Counted from the first letter of the stretch, positions 45,635 through 55,176 are shown. The stretch is 64,000 nt of DNA from Accumulibacter sp. (GCA_017302455.1 JAFLDO010000014.1:1-64000); one strand, 5' to 3'. A program made the numbers and translations. The notes: generated by a model from the sequence alone, not told the origin.

Positions 45635-47742
45635 TCAGACTCCTTAGGTGGCCTGGCGGACTTTGCTCCGCTGCCGGCATCAAAAAGTGGCAGTAGCAGG
45701 CTCACCTGCGTTCCGACATCAACGGCGCTATCGACCGACAGCTTGCCGCCCAGTTCATGGACGTACTGAAAACTCTCGTAGGCGCCAATTCCCATCCCTG
45801 TCGGTTTGGTCGTCTGGAAGGGCTTGAACAGACGTTCGCGGACGAATTCCGGACTCATTCCATGGCCGGTATCGCCGACTTCGACGAGAGCATTCGTTCC
45901 TTGCCGCGCCAGCCTGACCCAGACGCGCCCATCGGGATCGGTGGCGTCCAGAGCGTTCTGCACGAGATGGCCAATCACCCGTTCGACCCGGTCCTCGTGC
46001 CCGCGCGCGATCAGGCGCTCCTCGATGTTCAGTTCCACATCCCGCCCCTGGCCGGACTTGGCGTTCTGGATCCGACGCATCACATCAGCCAGATCGATAC
46101 CGCGCGGTCCGTCGAGCGGTGTCGCGCCTTCGCGCAATTGCATCATCAATTGCCGCATGCGCTCGACCGAGTGTTCGACGGTCATCAGCATGTCCTTCTG
46201 GAACTCCGGGTTGTCGCGATGACGCTCGGCGTTCTTGAGCATCAACGACAACTGCGCAATGATGTTCTTCAGATCATGAACGACAAACGCCGACATGCGG
46301 TTGAAGGAATCGAACTTCCGGACTTCGAGAAGCGCTTCACTGGCCTGCATCTGCCCGAGAAAGGCGCCGGCCTGCCGCGCAGCAGTTTTCAGCAGGTCAT
46401 TGACTTCCCAGTTCACGTCGATCCTGGTTCGCGCAGTCGCCAGCACGACGAAAGCGATCAGTTCGTTCCCGGTCGTCAGGGGCACGACCAGCCAGGCGTT
46501 GGGGACTTCGACGAGCCACGAGGGAAGGTCGAGGCGATCATAGCGACGTGGCAGAGAACGGTACTCCTCAAGATTGATCACCCAGCCGCTATCGAGCAGG
46601 AAGTTGCACAGAGGGCTGCCGTCATCTTCGGTCGCCGCCGAAATTGGCGTGTTCCAGCAAGCGGCCTGCGCGAAGAAGCGCCCCGACGGATCCTTCAGCC
46701 ACAGCGCACCACCAGGGCTCTCGACCATGTCGGCCAACCCGCGCACCACGTGCTGTCCCATGGCGGAGAAGCCACCCTGCGCGGAGAGCGTCTGCGTGAA
46801 GCGCAACCATTCTTCGCGATAGTCGTAGCGGTAGCTGAAGAAATGCTTGCCAACCTGCACGCGCAAACGCGCTCGCATGGAACCTGAAAAGGTCAGTGCC
46901 ACCAGGACCAGCAGGGCCGCAAAGAGCAGGGCCATCTGTACGGCCCGCCCCCACTCGCCACCAAAGAAACGGACGTAGTAGCCAGCTGAGGCCATGAACA
47001 ACAGGTAAACACCGACGATCAGGAGCGTCACCGATTGCAGCGCGGCGCGCTGCGACATCACCAACCTTCGTTTCCAGTCATGGCTGCGGACCGCCGCAAG
47101 CGCCACCAGGGGCAAACCGAGGGCATGCGCAAAGCCACGAATGCTGAAGGCGTCCACGTCCACCCGGTTGAACAGGAGGGCATCCGAGTACAGGTAGAGA
47201 TCGAACAGGAAGGCACCACCCAGGCCCAGACACAGGGGTTTGATACTCCAACGAAAGTCAGGCGACACTTTGCGGAACAGCTGTTCGATCAGCAGCAGAC
47301 CGAAGACGCTCATCGCCAGCGAGACGAACAAGGCAGCGCGTTGTGTGGGCACCGGGAAGTCGATGCCGAAGACAACCAGGGCCTGCGAGCCGAAACCGGC
47401 AACCGTCAGCAGCATGGCCATGCCGCCGAGCCAACCCAGGCGCCGCGACCATGGCTCGGCTTCAGTGGACTCCGGCTTGATCAGAATCAGCAGGAATAGC
47501 GACCATCCACCAAAGCGCAGCGCGTCAGTGAGCAGGCTGCCGGCAAGAAAGACGCCTTGCTGGGTCAGCGCGAAGGCCAGACCCAGCATCCCCCACACCG
47601 CCGAGATGGCAACCGCAAGAAACATCGCGCGACTGCGCCCACCGGTTCGCCAACCGGACGCCAGATAGAGCATGAGGAAAGCCGCGAGGAATCCGGCCAT
47701 ACCGTAGCTCCACGCCGCCACCATCGCCATTTTGCTGTCCAT
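45631..47742 (-). CDS. prsK: PEP-CTERM system histidine kinase PrsK
   Basis: A 703-residue membrane sensor kinase. About eight to ten hydrophobic segments occupy the first 300 residues, followed by a GAF-like region. The phosphoacceptor His is in FVVHDLKNIIAQL, and the ATPase domain has the N box VQNALDATD, DTGHGMSPE, and G2 box in TGMGIGAY. It is the partner of PrsR. The ATG at 47742 is chosen; a GTG one codon earlier and a TTG at 47754 fit the GGGAGG ribosome site about as well. The signal it senses is unknown. Confidence 0.93.
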   Translation of the reverse strand: MDSKMAMVAAWSYGMAGFLAAFLMLYLASGWRTGGRSRAMFLAVAISAVWGMLGLAFALTQQGVFLAGSLLTDALRFGGWSLFLLILIKPESTEAEPWSRRLGWLGGMAMLLTVAGFGSQALVVFGIDFPVPTQRAALFVSLAMSVFGLLLIEQLFRKVSPDFRWSIKPLCLGLGGAFLFDLYLYSDALLFNRVDVDAFSIRGFAHALGLPLVALAAVRSHDWKRRLVMSQRAALQSVTLLIVGVYLLFMASAGYYVRFFGGEWGRAVQMALLFAALLVLVALTFSGSMRARLRVQVGKHFFSYRYDYREEWLRFTQTLSAQGGFSAMGQHVVRGLADMVESPGGALWLKDPSGRFFAQAACWNTPISAATEDDGSPLCNFLLDSGWVINLEEYRSLPRRYDRLDLPSWLVEVPNAWLVVPLTTGNELIAFVVLATARTRIDVNWEVNDLLKTAARQAGAFLGQMQASEALLEVRKFDSFNRMSAFVVHDLKNIIAQLSLMLKNAERHRDNPEFQKDMLMTVEHSVERMRQLMMQLREGATPLDGPRGIDLADVMRRIQNAKSGQGRDVELNIEERLIARGHEDRVERVIGHLVQNALDATDPDGRVWVRLARQGTNALVEVGDTGHGMSPEFVRERLFKPFQTTKPTGMGIGAYESFQYVHELGGKLSVDSAVDVGTQVSLLLPLFDAGSGAKSARPPKESE

Positions 47743-47803
47743 CACGACCTGCAATCCTCCCGCGTCGCCACCCGCCGACGCACCGCAGCCCCCTGCGGAA
47801 GAG

Positions 47804-49186
47804 TCATCGAGCGCCCTTGCCCGTCAGCACAACGCCGACCGTCTGAAAGAGAATCACCAAATCGAGGAACAGCGAGTGATTCTTGACATAGTACAGATCG
47901 TACTGCAGCTTCTGGATGGAATCATCGACCGTTGAACCGTAGTGATAGCTCACCTGCGCCCAGCCGGTAACACCTGGCTTGACGCTGTGGCGCACGGCAT
48001 AGAAGGGGATATCACGGGTCAGCTGGTCGACGAAGAACGGGCGCTCCGGACGTGGTCCGACCAGACTCATGTCGCCCGTGAGCACACTATACAGTTGCGG
48101 CAATTCGTCGATCCGCACCCTGCGAATGAAGCGGCCAACGCGCGTCACGCGGTCGTCATCGGCCGTCGCCCAGCGTGGCTTGCCGTCGCTCTCGGCGTCG
48201 TTGCGCATGCTGCGAAACTTGATGACCTTGAACAGGCGCCCGTCCAGACCAACCCGTTCCTGGCGGTAGAAGACCGGAAAACCGTCTTCCAGAACGATCA
48301 GGATCGCCGTCACCAGCATCACCGGCAGGGAAAGCAGCAGCAGGAAGGAAGCCGCGACGATGTCGAACAGGCGCTTGACACTCGCCCGGCGCCAGCTCTG
48401 CCGGAAGCCCTCGCCAAAGATCAACCAGCTTACCCGCAGGGAATCGATGCGGATCTGCCCGAGCGCCCGTTCGAAATAGCTGGCCAGATCGAGCACCTTG
48501 ACTCCCGAAAGCTTGCACTCGAGGAGTTCGCGCAAGGGCAGCGCGCCACCCCGCCGCTCACGCACCGCGACGATGATCTCATCGACCTTCAGGGAATGTG
48601 CCGTGTCGGACAACGACATGGCCTGCGACAGGATAACCTGGGCAGGAACAACGATCTCGGTATCTGTGGGACTGGGATAGAAGCCGACGATCTCAATGTC
48701 GGGATCCGACTTGCGCAGCACACGGCCGACGTTCTCGGCCTCCTTGCCGACACCGAAGACCAAGACCCGATGGCTCAACAGCGAGCCCGTGCGGCTGTGC
48801 GCCGAGTGGACACGATGCACCAGCGTCGCGAAAAGCGCTGCCAGACCCGATAGCAGCATGAACCCGCGATCAACCTCGGCAACCGCCAACACGGAAAACA
48901 CGAGGTAGGCAAGCGGAATGGCGAGGTACAGCGACAAGACAGCGCGCGCCTGTGTCTCCGTCCGCGTGCGGTCATGCACCCGCTGATAAATACCCAGCCA
49001 GGCGTTCAGGATGATCATCGTCAGCGCGAAAACCACGGCATAGAAACTCACCTTGTCAAGAGAAGGCTGCCCTCCCCGCCCGATCCACATGGCCGCAAGC
49101 ATCACACAGACCACCGGGAACATCAGGTCGACGGCAACCTGGGCAAGAGTCTTCCGATGAAACCAATGATTGAATACCTTGATCAC
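47804..49186 (-). CDS. TIGR03013 family XrtA/PEP-CTERM system sugar transferase
   Basis: A 460-residue polyprenyl-phosphate hexose-1-phosphate transferase-like protein. Four to five membrane segments fill the first 150 residues; a Rossmann-like segment follows (VLVFGVGKEAENVGRVL). The C-terminal catalytic domain shows KRLFDIVAAS, VFYRQERVGLDG, FKVIKFRSM and SLVGPRPERP, and ends with TGKGAR. It starts the repeat unit by transferring sugar phosphate to undecaprenyl phosphate at the membrane. The start is GTG at 49186 after AAGGGG. It is the first gene of the run that continues with prsK, prsR and prsT. Confidence 0.9.
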   Translation of the reverse strand: MIKVFNHWFHRKTLAQVAVDLMFPVVCVMLAAMWIGRGGQPSLDKVSFYAVVFALTMIILNAWLGIYQRVHDRTRTETQARAVLSLYLAIPLAYLVFSVLAVAEVDRGFMLLSGLAALFATLVHRVHSAHSRTGSLLSHRVLVFGVGKEAENVGRVLRKSDPDIEIVGFYPSPTDTEIVVPAQVILSQAMSLSDTAHSLKVDEIIVAVRERRGGALPLRELLECKLSGVKVLDLASYFERALGQIRIDSLRVSWLIFGEGFRQSWRRASVKRLFDIVAASFLLLLSLPVMLVTAILIVLEDGFPVFYRQERVGLDGRLFKVIKFRSMRNDAESDGKPRWATADDDRVTRVGRFIRRVRIDELPQLYSVLTGDMSLVGPRPERPFFVDQLTRDIPFYAVRHSVKPGVTGWAQVSYHYGSTVDDSIQKLQYDLYYVKNHSLFLDLVILFQTVGVVLTGKGAR

Positions 49187-49483
49187 GATGGACCCCTTGC
49201 AAGTACGAACCTGAAAACTTCTCGTTGATGATCGATTCTCGGCGGGATTTCTTGCCGTTTCACGTCAAGAAAACTTCGTGAATCTCACACAACGAAGGCT
49301 ATCACTCAGGAGAACTGCAGACCGTGACCTAATGCACAAGCACCTGACGATTGCGGAAAGCGGCCGACGCAGGCCCTCTGGCCGGCCATCCAAACGATTC
49401 GACAAACTTGAGGAAACATTCGCAACACATTGAAATCATTCTACTTAATGCCTAACCAGAAATTCAATTATGCTATTATTATA
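49187..49483. other. 297-base intergenic region upstream of the prs exopolysaccharide genes
   Basis: This gap is markedly AT-rich at its far end (about 49440-49483) while its flanks are GC-rich. It must contain the promoter for the sugar transferase and prs genes. A TATAAT lies in the AT-rich stretch on the minus strand without a convincing -35 element. I looked for the sigma-54 pattern (GG, ten bases, GC in TGGCAC/TTGC context) that PrsR control would need and found no acceptable match. A perfect TGGCCGGCCA palindrome lies at about 49379-49388. Confidence 0.5.
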
Positions 49484-51466
49484 CTATGCGGAGCACCCAT
49501 TAGGGTGCTCTCGAGGCAGTGGGCGAACGTGAGAGGGATCTGTGCCGACGCGCCCGTCGAGGAACAGAGCACAGCATAGCAGCAGGAAGAACAGGAACGC
49601 GGACCGCGGCATGTCGAGCACGCTGGAAAACGTCCCGACGGTCGCGACACCGGCCAGCGCGGCCAGCAGATAGGGCGCAAGGACGTGCTCGCGTCCCGGA
49701 CCGCGCAGCAGGTTGGCAAACGCCGTCGCCATGAGGACCAGCAGCAACAGCAGCCCGATTGCTCCCTGGTCGATCAGCGCCTCGAGAAAGAGATTGTCGA
49801 CATGCCAGGGCAGATAGTAGTGCCGAACCCCGAAGAACCAGTGCGCCAGCCCACCCGAAAAGTTACCGTTGCGCAGCAGTTCGTTGCCCGCCGCATCGCG
49901 CAAGCTCAGATTGTCGATCTCGACCAGATCGCCCGGCCCTTCGAGGCGCAGCACCAGGAATCCCAGCCCGAATCGCTGCGACGCCCCGCCCACGCCGTGC
50001 GGAGTTGTGAACGATGCGGCGACGTGTCGCCATTCGCCGCGCGCATCGGGCACCAGAAAGCCGGTGCGCACGCAGGCCGCATCACGCAGCAGATGCCTTC
50101 GGCAAACACCGATGCTCAGTCCGACTGCTCGTGGCGCACGTATGTCCATCGCGACGGCGTACACCCCGCCGCCGGTCGGCGCCCGCTGGAGAAGTTCGAA
50201 CGTCCCACGGCGTGTGTCGTCGCGAGATCCGGAGATGAGCAGGTGCCGGGTGTCGCCTTTGCCGACGATGCGCAGTCGACCCGGCATCTCGCGCCCCGGC
50301 ACGCTTTGCGAATAGTCTGTCGGAAACCGCCCGAGCCCCATTCCCAACAGGAGATCAGACGGCCCGCGCAGCAGGCTGAGGCCCTCTCGCCAGTGCTGCA
50401 GGCGCCCTCCCAGATCGTTCTCGCTCGCCGCCAGTCTGCGGCTCATGAAGTCGCCAAAGCCAAGCACGACGACACCTTCCAGGACCAGCACCAGCAGCAA
50501 CCCGCGCCCACCCCATAGCCGCCAGGGTTCCGGCGCCGCTAGCGGCGCATCGGGCGTTGCTTGCCCAGTCGGCACGGATGCCTGCGGTAACCGCCGCGCT
50601 ATCGACAGCCGCCAGGCGAGCGCCGTCAGCGCCACCGCGACTCCCAGGTAGACCCCGCGCGAGAAGGTCGTCAGACACGCATAGCCGGCGACGACCGCGA
50701 GCAGCGCACCGAGCAGCCAGCGTAGCGCGGTCGGCGCGCGCAGCACCATACAGGCCGCAAAGGGTACGGCCAGGACCAGGAAGGCGTCGAGTCCTGCACC
50801 GCCGACGTGCATTTCCCAGAATAGCGCGGTGGCGCGATAGGGGGTTGAGAAGTCGAACAGTCCGGGATAGCCGGTACGCTCGCAGACGATCGACAGACTG
50901 ACCAGCCCCAGACCGGTCGCCACTCCTGCCGCCAGACGCCCGGCAAGCAGCGCCGGTGCACTCTGCAGCAACTGGCGCAAGGGTGACATGAGCAGCAGAA
51001 CGAACAGGAAGCTCTTGGCGACACGCAGGCTGTTCAAGGGGTCCTCGTAGGCCTGAAACCACTCCAGGCGGAAGCTGCCCGCGCCCAGGAGGCCGCGCAG
51101 GAGCGCCAGCAGCCAGGACAAGGCCATCAGACCGAGACAGATCCGCGTCAGGCGAAATGCCTGCCCTTCCCCCGTAGCTCCCATCGCCAGGCGCGCATGC
51201 GCTCCGGTTGCCGCACCGAGGACGAGCACGTCGAACTCTTCGACGCCGACCCATCCCGTCCAGGGGGCGAAGCCGGCGACGGGCAGCAGCGCGGGCAAGA
51301 CAAAGGGCCAGATCGCCGGACGCAGGAAAACCGCCAGCGACCAGGCCGCAAAGACGAAGGTCAGCAAGACCGGCGCCAGAGGATGATGAAGGGCAATGAA
51401 TGCGCCCAGCACGCCGACCAGTGCCGCCAGCAAGGCCTGCCACCAGTTCACCAGCCAACCCCGCAC
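49484..51466 (-). CDS. O-antigen ligase-like membrane protein with a large soluble insert
   Basis: A 660-residue polytopic protein. Eleven or so hydrophobic segments are visible, and FSRGVYLGVAVALTALAWR with an Arg/Gly-rich context is typical of the Wzy/WaaL superfamily. Between about residues 360 and 580 lies a large hydrophilic region with a beta-rich stretch (VYAVAMDIRAPRAVGLSIGV, then EWRHVAASFTTPHG) resembling a carbohydrate-binding jelly roll. The last membrane segments follow it. It probably polymerises or ligates exopolysaccharide in the periplasm. The start is GTG at 51466. A hairpin overlaps its last codons. Confidence 0.75.
   Translation of the reverse strand: MRGWLVNWWQALLAALVGVLGAFIALHHPLAPVLLTFVFAAWSLAVFLRPAIWPFVLPALLPVAGFAPWTGWVGVEEFDVLVLGAATGAHARLAMGATGEGQAFRLTRICLGLMALSWLLALLRGLLGAGSFRLEWFQAYEDPLNSLRVAKSFLFVLLLMSPLRQLLQSAPALLAGRLAAGVATGLGLVSLSIVCERTGYPGLFDFSTPYRATALFWEMHVGGAGLDAFLVLAVPFAACMVLRAPTALRWLLGALLAVVAGYACLTTFSRGVYLGVAVALTALAWRLSIARRLPQASVPTGQATPDAPLAAPEPWRLWGGRGLLLVLVLEGVVVLGFGDFMSRRLAASENDLGGRLQHWREGLSLLRGPSDLLLGMGLGRFPTDYSQSVPGREMPGRLRIVGKGDTRHLLISGSRDDTRRGTFELLQRAPTGGGVYAVAMDIRAPRAVGLSIGVCRRHLLRDAACVRTGFLVPDARGEWRHVAASFTTPHGVGGASQRFGLGFLVLRLEGPGDLVEIDNLSLRDAAGNELLRNGNFSGGLAHWFFGVRHYYLPWHVDNLFLEALIDQGAIGLLLLLVLMATAFANLLRGPGREHVLAPYLLAALAGVATVGTFSSVLDMPRSAFLFFLLLCCALFLDGRVGTDPSHVRPLPREHPNGCSA
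49491..49510 (-). terminator. Hairpin at the 3' end of the ligase-like gene
   Basis: GAGCACCC (49491-49498) pairs perfectly with GGGTGCTC (49503-49510), with an ATTA loop. It is inside the last codons of the gene and is followed on the minus strand by an A/T-rich but not U-only stretch. It could terminate the upstream transcript or isolate the prs promoter region. Confidence 0.45.
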
Positions 51467-51515
51467 GGCCCCCGCCGGCCCGCTGCCGTCGTCGCCCAGG
51501 CCATCACGGTGGCTC

Positions 51516-51743
51516 CTAGACGTCTTCGCGGGCGATACTCAGGGCCTCACGCACTACGTTGAGATCACCAATGTGATTGGCGAGCAGAAGGATCAGGCGC
51601 GCATTGAGCAGCGCGCTCTGCGCGTCGGAAAGCTCGCGATGCGCGTCGATCAATGCCTCATAGAAGTCGTCACCGGGAGAAAAGGCGCGAAAGTAGCGTT
51701 TATCCGGATCGCTGAAATTCGCCGCCGTGTTGAGTGTCGCCAT
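51516..51743 (-). CDS. DUF2783 domain-containing protein
   Basis: A 75-residue small acidic protein. MATLNTAANFSDPDKRYFRAF, followed by DDFYEALIDAHRELSDAQSALLNARLILLLANHIGD, matches DUF2783, whose members are regularly encoded just after FAD-dependent aromatic monooxygenases. Its function is not known to me. It starts 12 bases after the monooxygenase stop, so it is the last gene of a three-gene operon with the MBL-fold and monooxygenase genes. No metal or nucleotide motif is visible. Confidence 0.8.
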   Translation of the reverse strand: MATLNTAANFSDPDKRYFRAFSPGDDFYEALIDAHRELSDAQSALLNARLILLLANHIGDLNVVREALSIAREDV

Positions 51744-51755
51744 GGGGACTTCCTC

Positions 51756-53426
51756 TCAGACCCTGCCGATTGCACGCGCCAGGGCGGCAAGAACCCGTTC
51801 GCTGTCGATCGTGCGCCAGCGCGCGCTGACATGCTGATCGGGGCGCACCAGATAGGCCGTACCGTTCCTGGCATCGTAACGTTCGGCATAACGGCCGGCG
51901 CTGTCCTCGAGGACGCGCAAGCCCCCCGGTGCCACGCCGTCGCGAGCGGCCACCAGCACGACCTCGACGGCGACCGGCGCCGCACCGAGTGGTGCCAGCG
52001 CCGCCAGGGTCGTCGCATCGACGGCAGCCGGCGTATCGACGTAGCACAACAACATGAAGCGGTCGCGCACGGCGTCGAGCAGCCAGAGTTCGCGTCCGGC
52101 CTCACGCAGCGGTGCGTCGTCCATCGGCGCACCGGGGATCATCTCGCCGCGAAAGCATTCCGAGTCAGGCGTATTCAGCGACGACCCCTCAAGGACGGAC
52201 GGCACCGACAGGCGGCCCGAGTTGACCAGGGCGCGCGCGAAGGGATACCTGCCCGCCAGGCTGAGCACGGCGTTGCGAAACGTCAGCGAAGCACTGCTAC
52301 CCGGAGTGATGAACTCGGTCGATCGCGTCGAGTTCATCAGGTTCTCGTCAGCGGCCAACTCGCGTTCTTCGGCGTAGCTGTCGAGCAGCGTTTCGGGTGC
52401 CTTACGATCGAGGACCAGATTGAGTTTCCAGATCAGATTATCGGCGTCCTGGATTCCCGAGTTCGCGCCGCGCGCGCCGAAAGGGCTGACCTGGTGCGCC
52501 GCGTCGCCGACGAACAGCACCCGCCGATGACGAAAATCCCGCATCCGCCGGCACTGGAAGGTATATACGCTGACCCACTCGAGATCGAATTGACGATCGT
52601 CACCGAGCATCGCCTTGATCCGCGGGATCACGTGCTCAGGCTTCTTCTCTTCCTCTGGATCGGCCTGCCAGCCGAGCTGAAAATCGATACGCCAAACATT
52701 GTCGGGCTGCCGATGCAGCAACACCGATTGCCCGCGGTGAAACGGCGGGTCGAACCAGAACCAGCGCTCGGCAGGAAAATCGGCCTTCATCACTACGTCG
52801 GCGATCAGGAAACGGTCCATGAAGACCTTGCCCTCGACCTCGAGGTTGAGCATCCGGCGGAGGCTGCTGCGGGCCCCGTCGGCAGCGATCAACCAGTCGG
52901 TCTCGAGCGCGTAAACCCCGTCCGGCGTCTCCACCTGCAGCGTCGCCAGGTCGTCACTCTGGCACACGGCGACGACTTTGTTCTTCCAGCGCAGATCGAC
53001 CAGGGGCAGCTCTTGTGCGCGTTTGACGAGAAACTCTTCAAGGTAGTACTGCTGGAGGTTGATCATTCCCGGACGCTTGTGATCCGGCTGCGACAACAGC
53101 TGAAAATTGTAGACCTCGTCGTCGCGAAAGAAGGTTCGCCCGACGTTCCAACTGACGCCCTTGGCGACACAGCCATCGCCGACGCCAAGCCGGTCGAGCA
53201 CTTCGAGCGCGCGTTTGGCGTAACAGATGCCGCGCGAGCCGACCGAAACCGTGTCGTCGTCGTCGAGCAGCAGCACGGGGGTTCCGCGCTGCGCCAGATC
53301 GATCGCCGCCGCCAGACCGACTGGGCCGGCGCCGACGACAACCACCGCGTACCGTCGCGTCGCCCCTGCACGCAATTCGACTGGCGGCACATAGGCGTAC
53401 TGCGGATGCCCGTAGGTACTCAGCAC
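51756..53426 (-). CDS. FAD-dependent monooxygenase (MhpA/PheA-TfdB-like)
   Basis: A 556-residue aromatic hydroxylase-type flavoprotein. The FAD loop is VVVVGAGPVGLAAAIDLAQRG at about residues 28-48, the DG motif is in LIAADGARSSLRRML, and the GD motif in RVLFVGDAAHQVSPFGARG. Relatives use NAD(P)H and O2 to hydroxylate phenolic or similar rings. The MBL-fold gene upstream and DUF2783 downstream form the usual set with this enzyme, suggesting a ring-degradation step, but the substrate cannot be told. The GTG at 53426 is chosen from homology; no strong ribosome site is visible. Confidence 0.82.
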   Translation of the reverse strand: MLSTYGHPQYAYVPPVELRAGATRRYAVVVVGAGPVGLAAAIDLAQRGTPVLLLDDDDTVSVGSRGICYAKRALEVLDRLGVGDGCVAKGVSWNVGRTFFRDDEVYNFQLLSQPDHKRPGMINLQQYYLEEFLVKRAQELPLVDLRWKNKVVAVCQSDDLATLQVETPDGVYALETDWLIAADGARSSLRRMLNLEVEGKVFMDRFLIADVVMKADFPAERWFWFDPPFHRGQSVLLHRQPDNVWRIDFQLGWQADPEEEKKPEHVIPRIKAMLGDDRQFDLEWVSVYTFQCRRMRDFRHRRVLFVGDAAHQVSPFGARGANSGIQDADNLIWKLNLVLDRKAPETLLDSYAEERELAADENLMNSTRSTEFITPGSSASLTFRNAVLSLAGRYPFARALVNSGRLSVPSVLEGSSLNTPDSECFRGEMIPGAPMDDAPLREAGRELWLLDAVRDRFMLLCYVDTPAAVDATTLAALAPLGAAPVAVEVVLVAARDGVAPGGLRVLEDSAGRYAERYDARNGTAYLVRPDQHVSARWRTIDSERVLAALARAIGRV

Positions 53427-53472
53427 GGATCGGTTCCGATCTTTCTGTATCGCTCGGCGGCGGCGTCGCGCC

Positions 53473-54438
53473 TCAGCCCTTTGCCTGCAGTGCGTGCCAC
53501 ATTTCCTTGTCACGCTCGGCGGTCCAGATCCGCGGATGGCTGATGCCGCTCGCTTCATCGACGGCGCGGACCACGTCGAAGGGCAGGCAATGCTCGTAGA
53601 TGAAGACATGCGCGAACTTCGGATCCATCGCCCGGCGTGTATGCGCCATCGCCTGCTCGAGGTTCATTCCGGCGGCGACGGCTTCCCTCGCACACGCAAA
53701 CAGGGTGCCGACGAAATCGCTGGTGTAGTCGAGACCCCTGGCCACTTCGCCCGGGCTCGTCAGCGCCGGTCCGCGCCCCGGCAGCAGCTTATCGGCGCCG
53801 AGCGCGCGGATCACCGCCAGCGTCGCCGGCCAGTCCGCCAGCTGCGCGTCGCCGGTATAGCACGCGGCATCGCATTCCACGAGGTCCCCGGAGAACAGCA
53901 CGCGTTCGGACGGTACCCAGACGACGGTGTCCCCCCGGGTATGGCCGGCACCGGGATGCATCACGCAGACCTCCAGGCCGCCCATCCACAGCGTCAGCGA
54001 TTCCCGGAAGACCAGCGTTGGCCAAGTCAGTCCCGGGATCGACTCGAACGCCTGGAACAGGCGCGGGAAGCGCTCGTACTCCGATTGCATGTCCTGCGCA
54101 CCTCGCTCGACGATCAACTCGTAGGTGCCCTGACTGGCAATGATCTCCTGCAGGCCTTGGCCGCGGTAAGCTGCGGCCCCGAGCACGCGTACGGCGTGGT
54201 AGTGGGAGAGCACGACGTACTTGATCGGCTTGTCGGTAAGCCGCCGAATCTCGGCGATCAGGCGCCCCGCCATCACCGGGGTGGCGAGGGTGTCAACGAT
54301 CAGGACGCTTTCGTCGGTGATGATGACGCCGGTGTTCGGGTCACCCTCGGCGGTGTAACCCCAGCAGTGCTCGGACAGCCGGACGAAAGTCGTGCGCTTC
54401 TCGTCCAGATCGGCAACCGATGCAAATTGACTGTTCAT
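53473..54438 (-). CDS. MBL-fold metallo-hydrolase lacking the second metal site
   Basis: A 321-residue metallo-beta-lactamase-fold protein. The HxHxDH motif reads SHYHAVRVLG, so His79 and His81 are kept while the Asp and third His are Val83 and Arg84. His166 (GHTRGD) and Asp185 (LFSGDLVE) are present, but the final His position is Arg222 (LLPGRGP). One metal site can therefore form; the other cannot. It lies 46 bases before the monooxygenase gene, probably as the first gene of the operon. The ATG at 54438 follows GGAG. The expected activity, hydrolysis of a thioester, lactone or similar, is uncertain because of the altered site. Confidence 0.85.
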   Translation of the reverse strand: MNSQFASVADLDEKRTTFVRLSEHCWGYTAEGDPNTGVIITDESVLIVDTLATPVMAGRLIAEIRRLTDKPIKYVVLSHYHAVRVLGAAAYRGQGLQEIIASQGTYELIVERGAQDMQSEYERFPRLFQAFESIPGLTWPTLVFRESLTLWMGGLEVCVMHPGAGHTRGDTVVWVPSERVLFSGDLVECDAACYTGDAQLADWPATLAVIRALGADKLLPGRGPALTSPGEVARGLDYTSDFVGTLFACAREAVAAGMNLEQAMAHTRRAMDPKFAHVFIYEHCLPFDVVRAVDEASGISHPRIWTAERDKEMWHALQAKG

Positions 54439-54729
54439 GCGCTGCTCCGAAAGTTGGCTCCTGCGTTGGCTCCTGCGTGTCCTTCGGCGATTCTGTCTTT
54501 CGGGGTCGTTTCTGTCAATCCAACACGACCCACCGCAGCGTCGCGGTGCCCCGGTCGGCGGGAACACCTGCCGGTGGCCACCGCCACCGGGATCGCCCGC
54601 ATCACTTGCCAGCGGCGACGTTATGGCGTCTAATCGCCAGGCTTTCCCGCTCCGTGGCTCCGCGGATCCAGGCGCTCCGCCGATGCGCTGCCGCCGACAG
54701 TCGCGCGCGGGCAAACGGAGGAACCGCAC

Positions 54730-55176
54730 GTGTTTTCGCCCGAATGGTGGCACTGGATCGTCCTCGGACTCGCCCTGACGATGGCCGAGATGGCCATCCC
54801 CGCCTTCTTTGTCGTCTGGTTCGGGATTGCCGCGGCCGGCGTCGGACTGATCCTGCTAGCCGCACCCGACATCGGCTTTTCGACCCAGATCCTGCTCTGG
54901 GCGGCGTTGTCGGCGGCGCTGGTCGCCATCTGGTTCCGCTATCTGAAGCCTCGCACGATGACCGCAGTCGGCACCTCGGCGGCAACCGTAGCCGGCGAGG
55001 TCGGCATCCTGGTGGCCAGCATCACCCCGGATAGCCGTGGTCAGGTGCGTTTTCAGAAGCCGATTCTCGGCTCCGATTCCTGGGAATGCTATTCGGAAAC
55101 GACGATTCAGGCCGGCGAACGCGTTCGCGCCGTCGCCGTCGAAGGGAGCTACATCAAAGTGGAGAAAGCAAGATGA
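54730..55176 (+). CDS. nfeD: NfeD family membrane protein
   Basis: A 148-residue protein with three membrane segments in the first 75 residues (WWHWIVLGLALTMAEMAIP, the strand with FFVVWFGIAAAGVGL, and ILLWAALSAALVAIWF) and a C-terminal OB-fold-like domain (SWECYSETTIQAGERVRAVAVEG). NfeD proteins pair with SPFH/stomatin-like proteins in membrane microdomains. The stop overlaps the SPFH gene start (ATGA). The GTG at 54730 follows a GGAGG ribosome site. It is divergent from the MBL-fold gene, with about 290 bases between. Confidence 0.9.
   Translation: MFSPEWWHWIVLGLALTMAEMAIPAFFVVWFGIAAAGVGLILLAAPDIGFSTQILLWAALSAALVAIWFRYLKPRTMTAVGTSAATVAGEVGILVASITPDSRGQVRFQKPILGSDSWECYSETTIQAGERVRAVAVEGSYIKVEKAR

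Noticed and set aside
49187-49483. Sigma-54 promoter expected for PrsR control
   Set aside because: GG-N10-GC occurs only in GC-rich sequence without TGGCAC or TTGC context; no acceptable match.
51396-53543. Long plus-strand open frame opposite the FAD monooxygenase
   Set aside because: The minus-strand gene has intact FAD motifs and an operon context; the plus-strand translation has none.
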